The notes under the pieces are model-generated. The model worked only from the letters and a program-made list of their open reading frames with translations, searched no databases and was not told the origin of the DNA. Below, piece by piece: positions 26,639 through 34,458 of a DNA stretch of 64,000 nucleotides (position 1 is the first letter of the stretch; each line of letters begins with the position of its first letter). The DNA comes from Planctomycetota bacterium. GTDB lineage: Bacteria > Planctomycetota > Phycisphaerae > UBA1845. Both the position numbers and the translations under genes were made by a program. The DNA lies in contig JAJRPG010000027.1 of NCBI GenBank assembly GCA_024280855.1, positions 25,770 through 89,769 of the forward strand. Reading direction: 5' to 3'.

Positions 26639-27577
26639 ATGGAATCGTTTGGTGACATTCTTGTTGGTGGCGCGAATGGGTTGTGGTGGCTTTATGAGGC
26701 TGTCATTTCGCTGGCGCTAGCGGTGTATGGTACGGTTGATGTTGTGCTGAATCCGGTGATGTCAACGGTGTTGAGCGTGCTGAACCCGATTGGGAATGTG
26801 CTTGGTGACGTGGTTTATGGCGCGATGTCCGTGCTGCCGCCTGCCTGGGGGCTTGTTATCATTTCGGCGATCACCGGCGTGGTGATGCTGTTCATGTTTA
26901 AGTTTACGTCTAATCAGCAGGCCATCGTAGCGGCGAAGGATACGATTAAGGCCAACCTGCTGGCGCTCAAGCTGTATAAGGATGAGATTCGCGTAACTTT
27001 TATATCGCAATGGCAATTAATGCTGGGTATTGCTCGTTTGCAATGGCATATGTTTAAGCCGGTTGTTATTGTGATGTTGCCGATGTTGGTTGGCTTATCG
27101 CAGATGGGGATTCGATATCAATGGCGAGCGCTGCACACAGGCGAAGAGGCGTATGTGCATGTGTATTTGGATGAGCCGTTAGCGCATGAGGTTTCGCTGG
27201 AGCCTGGGAGTGGGGCTGAGGTGGAAGTCTCGGCGATGGCAGGTGAGAGTGACTATGCGTGGCGCATTCGTGCGAGAGAGCCTGGTGTCCATACATTGAA
27301 GTTCCAGGTTGATTCAGAGACGATTGAAAAAGAGCTTGTGGTTGGCGATGGTCTTGAGCGGGTGAGTGTAGAGCGGACTGGTGCGAACTGGGCGACGCAG
27401 TTGTTTCATCCTGTCGAAGCGCTGCTTTCGAGTTCGAGTCCGGTTAGCCGAATTGAGATAAAATATCCTGATCGCGTGTCGTGGATTTATGGTAGCGACT
27501 ATTGGGTGTTGACGTTTTTTGTGGTTTCGATGCTTGTGGCTTTGGTGTTGGCGCCGGTGTTTAAGGTTAAGTTTTAG
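26639..27577 (+). CDS. membrane protein with possible YidC/EMC3 (DUF106)-like core
   Basis: 312 residues. After a hydrophobic N-terminal region comes a strong membrane helix (~68-88), then a basic helical cytoplasmic stretch (TSNQQAIVAAKDTIKANLLALKLYKDE), a second helix (~140-158), a ~120-residue beta-rich extracytoplasmic domain and a third helix near the C-terminus (~285-305). A helix followed by a charged coiled coil and then further helices resembles DUF106/EMC3/YidC-type insertases, but there is no firm sequence signature. Fourth gene of the AlkP cluster; ATG 26639 has only a weak ribosome-binding site. Confidence 0.6.
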   Translation: MESFGDILVGGANGLWWLYEAVISLALAVYGTVDVVLNPVMSTVLSVLNPIGNVLGDVVYGAMSVLPPAWGLVIISAITGVVMLFMFKFTSNQQAIVAAKDTIKANLLALKLYKDEIRVTFISQWQLMLGIARLQWHMFKPVVIVMLPMLVGLSQMGIRYQWRALHTGEEAYVHVYLDEPLAHEVSLEPGSGAEVEVSAMAGESDYAWRIRAREPGVHTLKFQVDSETIEKELVVGDGLERVSVERTGANWATQLFHPVEALLSSSSPVSRIEIKYPDRVSWIYGSDYWVLTFFVVSMLVALVLAPVFKVKF

Positions 27578-27611
27578 GCGTTAAGGTCTTTGCGCGACTA
27601 TTATTAAAAAA

Positions 27612-27647
27612 GACACGGGTAAGCTGAGGCTTACCCATGCCACCCGG
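27612..27647 (+). repeat. family C palindromic repeat
   Basis: GACACGGGTAAGCTGAGGCT followed by TACCCATGCCACCCGG. Nearly identical to the copy at 31481 and followed 38 bp later by a family D unit. Confidence 0.75.
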
Positions 27648-27685
27648 ATGCGGGCATACCATTGTCACTCTGGATTGCGTATCAC

Positions 27686-27713
27686 GTCCGCGCGGGCTGA
27701 AGCCTGCGGCTCG
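27686..27713 (+). repeat. family D palindromic repeat next to a start codon
   Basis: GTCCGCGCGGGCTGAAGCCT then GCGGCTCG. It ends two bases before the ATG of the HAD gene, so it occupies the place of the ribosome-binding site. Confidence 0.7.
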
Positions 27714-27715
27714 TT

Positions 27716-28402
27716 ATGTTGAAATCTGTTGACGCTATTTTTATTGACTTTTACGGCACCGTCTCTTCGGGGGATCGAGAGATTGTTGAGCAGGTGTGTT
27801 CGCGCGTGGTCGAAGACCTTGATCTGCCGATGTCAGCTAGCGAGTTTGCGATTGAGTGGGGTGAGCATTTTTTCGCAATGCTCGACCTTAGCAATCGCTC
27901 GGGGTTTCGCACGTTGCATGAATGTGAGTTGGTGAGCCTTGGTCTGATGTTTCAATCGCGTGATCGTCAGGTTGACCCGGCTCCATATGTAGCGGACTTG
28001 GAAGCGTATTGGGCTGCCCCGCCTTTGTACGATGATGCGTTGGAATTCCTAGCTGGGGCCTCGTTGCCAATCTGTTGCGTGTCAAATGCTGATACGGCGC
28101 CGCTTCATCAGGCCATCGAGAAACATGGGTTGAAATTTGATGCGGTTGTGTCGTCTGAGGATGCGAAGTGCTATAAGCCGGGGGCGGGCATTTTTGATCG
28201 CGCGTTAGATGCCTTGAATGTCTCGGCTGACCGGGTGGTGCATGTTGGCGATTCTTTGCACAGCGATATTGACGGCGCGCAGCAGCGGGGCATTCAAGCA
28301 GTGTGGCTAAACCGCCAAAGTCGGATTCACGATATAGGCATCGCGTCACCAGATCATACGATATCGTTGCTGACGGAATTATCTGAACTGCTCGATTCGT
28401 AG
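27716..28402 (+). CDS. HAD-family hydrolase
   Basis: 228 residues with the four HAD motifs: I in IDFYGTV (nucleophile Asp, with the Tyr variant seen in haloacid dehalogenase-like members), II in CVSNAD, III lysine in CYKPG, IV in HVGDSLHSD. The cap is alpha-helical (subclass I). Cytoplasmic phosphatase or dehalogenase; substrate unknown. ATG 27716 is two bases after a family D palindrome and has no Shine-Dalgarno sequence. Confidence 0.9.
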   Translation: MLKSVDAIFIDFYGTVSSGDREIVEQVCSRVVEDLDLPMSASEFAIEWGEHFFAMLDLSNRSGFRTLHECELVSLGLMFQSRDRQVDPAPYVADLEAYWAAPPLYDDALEFLAGASLPICCVSNADTAPLHQAIEKHGLKFDAVVSSEDAKCYKPGAGIFDRALDALNVSADRVVHVGDSLHSDIDGAQQRGIQAVWLNRQSRIHDIGIASPDHTISLLTELSELLDS

Positions 28403-28652
28403 TAATTGGCCGTTAAGGCCTGTCTGAAGTTATCAAATCTTGCTGAATTTTCATTTTCGCCTGACGACAATAATCGTGATTTCACGTCAGTGAGGGCATG
28501 TTTTAGTGTTTTGAGACCTAACTGAACGGCGGGGATTTGCATTTTTTCGTTGCCGGATAGCGGTGAGCGTGATATTATTTAACATGTGGAAACAGTTCAC
28601 TGATGTATACAGGACCGATCAGGGGAGTGTTTCAATACTCGGAGGCATTGTC

Positions 28653-30521
28653 ATGACTCATCGACGTCGAATTTATTGGAAGATTTTGGTTTTGGTTTCG
28701 GCTGTGGGCTTGAGTTTCCCCGTGGTCGCGGATGCTGGTTCTGGTGGTCGTGGGAGATCTAGTCATTCGTCCGGGAAATCGGGCCATTCGTCGGGGAGGT
28801 CAGGTCATAGTAGGTCGGGTGGCTCACGACGTACGACATCTCGTAGTCGAGGGGCTTCTCGTCATCGCACATCGAGTCGTCGGAGTATTAGTCGTGGGTC
28901 ACATAAGTCGACTAGTCGAGGTCATGCATCCAATCGTGCATCTAATCGAGGCCATGCGTCAAATCGTGCATCCAGTGCACGCATAAGTCGTCAAAGTGTG
29001 GGTCGCAGCTCGCATTCTCGAAAGTCTTCTTCGCATCAAACGTCACAAACGCAGCACGGGTTTCGTCGTCCTACGACCAACGTGCGAGCGCCCTCGTCTT
29101 CCAATGCTGGGCATCGAAGGCAAATCACGCCACATCGGGTGATTCGTAATACGTCTGGTGGTGTAGCTGGCCATACATCTTTTCCTACGACTTCGTCCAG
29201 AAATTCTGTTGGGTCACACGGTGGTCGCAGTACGGCTCATGCGCCTGGTGGTGGAAGCTCGAGTGTTGTATTTAGTGACACGGGAAGGTCACGATCTAAT
29301 TTCAATCACTCCGGCCAAGGTTTTAGCAGTCGAAACGGCGGTCATGGCCAAGGTACGTCGGGCGCTGGCTTTGTGGCCATCAATGGGCAAGGGCATTCTC
29401 GTAGCGAGAGGAATGTTGTAGGACAGCGAGGTGGTAGGAAATTTAATTCTGGCCATGGCGCGGTGGGTGCTCCGTTTGCCGGTTCGCTTTTTGTTAATAA
29501 TAATGTCAGTCGCTATGGTCGAGCTTATGACCGCAGCAACGTTTTTCATGATGGTCAGTCTATTCGATCGGCGAGATTGTATCCTTCCGGTTCGGGTGGT
29601 CATAGCTCAGGATTTGTTGGCGGAAATAGACACGGCGGTGGTTATGGCGGGTATGGTAATTCTCATGGTGGGTATAGGAATGGTTCTCATGGTGACAATG
29701 GGTATTATTTTGGTTCGTACTATTATGGCCGACGTCATTCTCGTGGGTATTATGGTAACTATGGTTCCGTGTATTATCCAGCGTATTCCTACTTAGATTA
29801 TGGTTATTCGTCGTATCCCTATTATTATCCATACACGAGTGTGGGCGTGAGTTCGCAGACTTATTACGATGTTGATCCAGGTGTTGCGCAGGGTTATCAA
29901 GATGTGGTAGCTGAGCCTTCTCCGGTAGTCACCATCTATGTTCAACCTGCTCAATCTGGTGGGGGCGAGGCGGCGCCGGGTGCGTCGTTGGGGTCACCGA
30001 TAGATGCGGCTACTCAGGCTGCACCGCAGGTGGGTCAGATTAGGATTCCGCAATCTGTGGCAGATGGTCATCAGGCGTTTGCGCAGCATGATGTTGTGAA
30101 GGCTCGTCGTGCGTATTTGACGGCGGTATTGGCTGACGGTGATGATGGATATGCGAAGTTATTTTATGCGATGGCTAGTATGGCTGCGGGTGAGTATGAT
30201 GTCGCGGCGCTGGCACTTCGGGGTGCGTTGCAGACGGCTTCTGAATTGGTGACTGATCCAATCGATCTGCGTCAGTTTTATAATAACGATGAGCAGATTC
30301 AGGCTGATATGGGCGCGTTGGTGGCGTATATATCTCTGAACGCTGACGATGTCGATAGTCAATTGTTGCTGGCATATTTTCAATATTCGATGGGGCAGGC
30401 TGATGCGGCGCAGCGGGTATTGATGTCGGTGAGCAGTGACGTTATTGAGAAAGATGCGACGATGAAGGAATTGCGCGATGCGGTTGGCGTTGTTGTTTCT
30501 CGCAAACAAGATCAGCCTTAG
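28653..30521 (+). CDS. secreted Ser/Arg/Gly-rich low-complexity protein with C-terminal TPR-like domain
   Basis: 622 residues from ATG 28653, which has GGAGG seven bases upstream; the frame is open back to 28563. Signal peptide (~1-25) is followed by ~130 residues rich in Ser, Arg, Gly and His with RS-type and SNRAS/GHAS repeats, a Gly/Ser/His-rich stretch, a Gly/Tyr-rich stretch (YGGYGNSHGGYRNG, YSYLDYGYSSYPYYYPYTS), and a helical TPR-like domain (~470-615). Probably exported and largely disordered, with the TPR end as a binding module. Function unknown. Confidence 0.75.
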   Translation: MTHRRRIYWKILVLVSAVGLSFPVVADAGSGGRGRSSHSSGKSGHSSGRSGHSRSGGSRRTTSRSRGASRHRTSSRRSISRGSHKSTSRGHASNRASNRGHASNRASSARISRQSVGRSSHSRKSSSHQTSQTQHGFRRPTTNVRAPSSSNAGHRRQITPHRVIRNTSGGVAGHTSFPTTSSRNSVGSHGGRSTAHAPGGGSSSVVFSDTGRSRSNFNHSGQGFSSRNGGHGQGTSGAGFVAINGQGHSRSERNVVGQRGGRKFNSGHGAVGAPFAGSLFVNNNVSRYGRAYDRSNVFHDGQSIRSARLYPSGSGGHSSGFVGGNRHGGGYGGYGNSHGGYRNGSHGDNGYYFGSYYYGRRHSRGYYGNYGSVYYPAYSYLDYGYSSYPYYYPYTSVGVSSQTYYDVDPGVAQGYQDVVAEPSPVVTIYVQPAQSGGGEAAPGASLGSPIDAATQAAPQVGQIRIPQSVADGHQAFAQHDVVKARRAYLTAVLADGDDGYAKLFYAMASMAAGEYDVAALALRGALQTASELVTDPIDLRQFYNNDEQIQADMGALVAYISLNADDVDSQLLLAYFQYSMGQADAAQRVLMSVSSDVIEKDATMKELRDAVGVVVSRKQDQP

Positions 30522-30580
30522 TTGAGTGCATGACAGTTTCGGCGTATTTGAATTAGTGTACGTTTTCCATTCTCGAATAT

Positions 30581-30622
30581 CCTTCCCCCACCCTTCGGGA
30601 GTACCCGAAGAATGGGGCACCC
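30581..30622 (+). repeat. family B palindromic repeat, 42-bp exact copy 1
   Basis: CCTTCCCCCACCCTTCGGG, loop AGTA, then CCCGAAGAATGGGGCACCC. Identical over 42 bases to the copy at 39845. It lies immediately upstream of the methyltransferase gene. Confidence 0.8.
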
Positions 30623-30643
30623 AGCTTGTGCTTGGCGGATAAT

Positions 30644-31408
30644 ATGTCAAAAGTTCAGGACACATTTCTTGATCCTTGCTGGTATGACAAAGGTATTAAC
30701 TGGTCGGCGCGACTGGGCCGGGAGATTCCTCTGCTTGTTGATGTTTTTGGTGAGCCTGGTGACGGCGGTTTGATTGATGCTGGCTGCGGTACTGGTCGGC
30801 AGGTGTGTGCATTGGCTCAGCAAGGTTATCGCATGGTGGGGGCGGATGCCAGCGATGAAATGATAGTGATGGCTAGGTCGCTGGCGAGAGAATTAGCGGT
30901 TGATGCCGCTTTTCATGTCAGTCCTTATGCCGAAATGAATGAACGGCTGGGCGGTGGGTTTGGTGGCGTTTATTGCCTGGGGAATGCGCTGGCTGCGGCA
31001 GGGTCTGAAGATGCGGTGCGTGAGGCGTTGGGGCAGTTCTCGAAATGTCTTAGGGCTGGCGGTCGGCTGTTTGTTCAGGTGCTAAATTTTGAGCCTATGC
31101 GCAAGGAATTGCCTTGTGTGCGAGGCCCTCGAGTTTCGGTGGTGGATGGTCGGGAATATATTTCGACCCGCAATTTTCAATTTTATGATGATAGAGCCGT
31201 CGTGACGAATACGACGCTATGGCAGGACGATGGTTGGAAGCAGCGAAGTCATTCGGGCCGATTGTATCCTTTGAGTTTAGAGCAGATTCAAACGTGGTGC
31301 GCGGAGGTGGGGTTGAGGATTGATGAGACTTGGGGGAATTATCAGCGGGATGAGTTTGATGTGACGAGTTCTGTTGATTTGATATTTGTGGCTACGCGCG
31401 AGTCGTGA
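30644..31408 (+). CDS. class I SAM-dependent methyltransferase
   Basis: 254 residues from ATG 30644 (the frame is open from 30626). Motif I is LIDAGCGTGRQ, followed by VGADASDEMI (motif II acidic residue), VYCLGNALA (motif IV region) and LRAGGRLFVQVLNF (motif VI). Fits the Methyltransf_25/11 families; a small-molecule substrate is likely but unknown. There is no strong ribosome-binding site. A family B repeat lies between it and the preceding gene. Confidence 0.85.
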   Translation: MSKVQDTFLDPCWYDKGINWSARLGREIPLLVDVFGEPGDGGLIDAGCGTGRQVCALAQQGYRMVGADASDEMIVMARSLARELAVDAAFHVSPYAEMNERLGGGFGGVYCLGNALAAAGSEDAVREALGQFSKCLRAGGRLFVQVLNFEPMRKELPCVRGPRVSVVDGREYISTRNFQFYDDRAVVTNTTLWQDDGWKQRSHSGRLYPLSLEQIQTWCAEVGLRIDETWGNYQRDEFDVTSSVDLIFVATRES

Positions 31409-31480
31409 ATTCGAATGCACGATAGCGATGTTGGATGATGTCTGTTGGTTAGAATGATATTTGTTTAATCAATTATATTC

Positions 31481-31516
31481 GACACGGGTAAGCTGGGCCT
31501 TACCCATGCCACCCGG
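31481..31516 (+). repeat. family C palindromic repeat
   Basis: GACACGGGTAAGCTGGGCCT followed by TACCCATGCCACCCGG; differs from the 27612 copy in the loop. A family B unit follows at 31551. Confidence 0.75.
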
Positions 31517-31550
31517 AATATATCAATGCGCCATGATAATATGCAGGCGT

Positions 31551-31594
31551 CCATTCCCCACCCTTTGCCGGTAGGCAAAGAATGGGGCACCCGG
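31551..31594 (+). repeat. family B palindromic repeat
   Basis: CCATTCCCCACCCTTTGCC, loop GGTA, then GGCAAAGAATGGGGCACCCG. A partial second tail (GATGGGGCACTTGG) follows directly, as if the unit had been partly duplicated. Confidence 0.75.
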
Positions 31595-31654
31595 AAAAAG
31601 ATGGGGCACTTGGACATCGCCAAATTTTATCAGAACTTGGTCAGCACTGCACGA

Positions 31655-32488
31655 TCAGTGTTCGTGCTTTTCTATTTGTTTTTTGGAACCCATTAGTACG
31701 GTAGTGTTGGGGTGTTTTTTTCGCCATTCGCCTAGCGTGATGACGGGCGGCTCTTCGATGAAGGGGATGGTCTCGCCTTTACGTGGGCCTGAGATAGCTG
31801 TCCACTTGGTGTCGTCTAGTGGATACCAAAGGCTTTCCGTTTTTCTATCGAAGATGAGGAATACGTTTTTGTGGACATAGCCACTGACTCCGAACTCGTC
31901 TGTTGAACCGTTAATTTTACGTCCGTGAACCACGGACAATTGGGCGAGTGGTCACCAGCCTACGGTGACGGGTTTGCCACCGATGATGTCGTTGACTAAT
32001 TCGTGGCGGTCGAGCAAGGCGACGGGGTAGGCGCGTGCGACATCGCCCTGGATAAATCCGATGACGTGTATTTCATCATTGACCGAGGCGCGTTGGTCTT
32101 TTCGGTAAGGGCTTTGTGGAACGTGTTTTAGAAGTCGGGGGTCGTCTGGTGAGACGAACATGGGGTCGTCGATGCTGGGGATGGCGTCCTTGCCGATGCC
32201 GTATTGAAGCTCGGCTGTGGGGATGGGGGAGCCGGTGAAGTCGTACCAGAATGCGCCGGGGGCTGAAGGGTCTGAGCCTCGCATTCCGCCGTAGAGCATG
32301 GTCTTACCGTTTTCGACTTTGACCTTTTTGCTATTGGGGCCTAGGAGGCCTCGGAAATTATTCTTGCCTGAGTTATCCCCGGCAAAGCTAGGCAGGGACG
32401 CGCAGGCCAAGACTAAGCCTGCGAGGGCGATGCCCTTGGTGCGGTTGAAGTTGGCCGAGCTGGCCCCGTCGTGGAATTTCATTTTCAT
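31655..32488 (-). CDS. DUF3179 protein with in-frame TGA, candidate selenoprotein
   Basis: A single reading frame of 277 codons is interrupted once, by TGA at 31952-31954 (codon 179). Before it: signal peptide (~15-36), then the DUF3179 core DEIHVIGFI.GDVARAYPVALLDRHELVNDIIGGKPVTVGW. After it: PLAQLSVVHGRKING....FGVSGYVHKNVFLIFDRKTESLW, the rest of the same domain. In family members as I recall them, the residue between these parts is the conserved Cys of a CPL motif, so TGA stands exactly where Cys is expected. A 7-bp perfect hairpin begins 14 bases after it. Start ATG 32488 has AAGGAA upstream. Alternatives: a nonsense mutation or sequencing error splitting the gene into 178- and 94-residue frames. 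Confidence 0.65.
31921..31937 (-). promoter_or_regulatory. SECIS-like hairpin after the TGA of the DUF3179 gene
   Basis: On the minus strand GTCCGTG pairs perfectly with CACGGAC around a GTT loop. Twenty-one bases lie between the TGA and the loop, and the first loop base is G. This fits my recollection of the bacterial SECIS pattern (loop roughly 16-37 bases after UGA, G among the first two loop bases, stem of at least four pairs). The loop is at the short end of the range. Confidence 0.5.
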
Positions 32489-32868
32489 GGTTTGATTTCC
32501 TTCGAAAAAAATTTAATCTCAAGCTCAGCCGAAAATCATTTTAGTCGTAGGAGCGGAATTTCTCAATGTTATGGTGCGTATCAGTATTGTGAGGGACGAA
32601 TCAGCCTCGTATTAGTGGAAGGCGGTAGGGAATGCTGGTGGGTTGTATGCTGGTGTGAGCCGTTTACAATCGGTTGTGGCGGTAAGTGTGTGGTATTTTC
32701 GGATACCGGGTTAGACAAGGAACCTAAACTGCGCGAACATGCCCAGCCGATAGCTCTTTTAGGGCGAAAGAGTGCGAAAGTCCTTAATTGAGAATGGGTT
32801 ACGTTATTTGCGTCGTGTGCTTGCACGGTATGCCGAGTTCGGCTCCGTGGGGATTGAATCATAAAAGA
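32489..32868. other. intergenic region between divergent DUF3179 and exopolysaccharide genes
   Basis: About 380 bp between the DUF3179 start (minus) and the Wza-like start (plus). It should hold both promoters, but I see no clear -10/-35 pair, repeat or conserved RNA in it. An in-frame ATG at 32794 could extend the Wza-like protein into this region. Confidence 0.4.
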
Positions 32869-34437
32869 ATGATTGGGATTGGCGATATTTTAACTCGAGT
32901 GGTCTTGGCTGTGGTCCTGCTAGCTGGTAGCGGTTGCTCGATGCAGTCTGTAATGAATGGCTGGTTAGACCCGACAGTACTGGGTGATTTTGAGGCGTAT
33001 CATACGACTCAAATTCGAGCCTCGCTAACTTTGGAAGATGTTCCACAAGGGATAGCTGGTGCGTCTCGGCCTACGGCGGCTGATTTGGATGTTATCGCGA
33101 AAGATTTTTCGATATCTGCTGGTGACACGTTACAAGTTGAGATCAATGAGCTTCGCGCTCGTGGTACGATTTTTCAAGCGGCTGCTCAGGTTAGTCCAAC
33201 GGGCTATGTAAATCTGCCGGTTGTCGGGCGCATTCGCGCCGCGGGTAAGACGGTTCCGGGGTTTGAGGCGTCGTTGGTTTCGACGTTGCAGGACGATGGG
33301 ATTTTGATCAACCCTGAGGTGACGGTGAACCCGACTTTTTTGCAGGCGGCGACTTATTCCATCTTTGGTGTGGGGGTGAGTGCCTCTAATAATGCGCCGC
33401 TGCGTGCGGGCGTGTTTCCTATCCGTCGTCCGGATTTGCGGGTGCTTGAGGCGATCAATCAGGTTGGTGGTTTGAATGAGTTTGTGACAGAGATTTATGT
33501 CTTTCGGAAAGATGATTTGTCGGTTTATGACACGCGGAGTCAGGCTGATCGTCCTGTGGAAGTTATTGAGGAATCGTTGCCTGTTGAGCCATCGGTTGCG
33601 ATGGCGGTTGCGGCTGATGCTGAGGGGCAGGATGAGCAGGAATTGATTAGCGCTATTTTGGATCAAGGCAAGCCTGCTGCTGAGCCTCGCGTTGAAGCTA
33701 AACCTAAGTATGAGAGTCCGCAGCAGCGAGATATTTTGTCGGCGACAGATGCTGATTCGACGCAGCCTTTTTTGTTTGTGGATGGTGCGTTTGTGCGTAA
33801 TCCTAATTTTGAAGGACATGCGCAGGCTGGTGGCGTGGAGGGTTTTTCCCCACCTACTATTGACACGGTGATGTCATCTTCGAATTGGGCGCGGGTCGCA
33901 GGGAATTCTCCATATCGAACGATACTTGTTGATGCGGAGCAGCTTCGTCGTGGCGATCCGGCAGTGAATATTGTGGTTCATGCGGGGGATGTTATTCGGA
34001 TTGTTAGCGGCGAAATTGGCCAATACTATGTGATGGGGCAAGTGAATCAGCCGGGACCATATCGGTTTAATGCCGAAACAATTACGCTAAAGGCTGCCAT
34101 CGCGTCGGCAGGCGGCTTATCTGCGTTGGCTTGGCCTGACCGGTGTACGATTTATCGTCGGTTGGGTAGCCGAGAGCAGATGGTTCAGGTTGATCTAGAT
34201 CGAATTTTCTCAGGTAAGGATTCAGATTTTATGGTGCGTCGCGGTGATATTATCAACGTCGGTACGCACCCGTTGGCTCCTTTTTTGCAGCGGCTTCGGG
34301 CGCTGACGCTGCCAAACATTACATCGAACATTGGTTATGGGTTTACTTATTCGCGGAACTTTGCGGACATTGATTCGTTTGCCGTGCAGAGCAACCCTAA
34401 TAATCGCCCCAGTCGTTTTCAACAACTTTTTCCTTAG
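32869..34437 (+). CDS. Wza-like polysaccharide export lipoprotein
   Basis: 522 residues if started at ATG 32869, which gives a clean lipoprotein signal with Cys23 (LLAGSGC); ATG 32794 is in frame upstream. A Poly_export domain (~70-165; SISAGDTLQVEINELR...VSPTGYVNLPVVGRI) is followed by SLBB-like domains, the later one reading YYVMGQVNQPGPYRF...TLKAAIASAGGLS. A ~100-residue low-similarity insert rich in Glu and Ala lies between them. It should form the outer-membrane polysaccharide channel. First gene of the exopolysaccharide cluster. Confidence 0.88.
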   Translation: MIGIGDILTRVVLAVVLLAGSGCSMQSVMNGWLDPTVLGDFEAYHTTQIRASLTLEDVPQGIAGASRPTAADLDVIAKDFSISAGDTLQVEINELRARGTIFQAAAQVSPTGYVNLPVVGRIRAAGKTVPGFEASLVSTLQDDGILINPEVTVNPTFLQAATYSIFGVGVSASNNAPLRAGVFPIRRPDLRVLEAINQVGGLNEFVTEIYVFRKDDLSVYDTRSQADRPVEVIEESLPVEPSVAMAVAADAEGQDEQELISAILDQGKPAAEPRVEAKPKYESPQQRDILSATDADSTQPFLFVDGAFVRNPNFEGHAQAGGVEGFSPPTIDTVMSSSNWARVAGNSPYRTILVDAEQLRRGDPAVNIVVHAGDVIRIVSGEIGQYYVMGQVNQPGPYRFNAETITLKAAIASAGGLSALAWPDRCTIYRRLGSREQMVQVDLDRIFSGKDSDFMVRRGDIINVGTHPLAPFLQRLRALTLPNITSNIGYGFTYSRNFADIDSFAVQSNPNNRPSRFQQLFP

Positions 34438-34458
34438 TCGTTTTTCGTGGAGCGATGA

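Noticed and set aside
28732..29832. Alternative-frame ORFs over the Ser/Arg/Gly-rich gene
   Set aside because: They are by-products of the repetitive codon pattern in the main frame.
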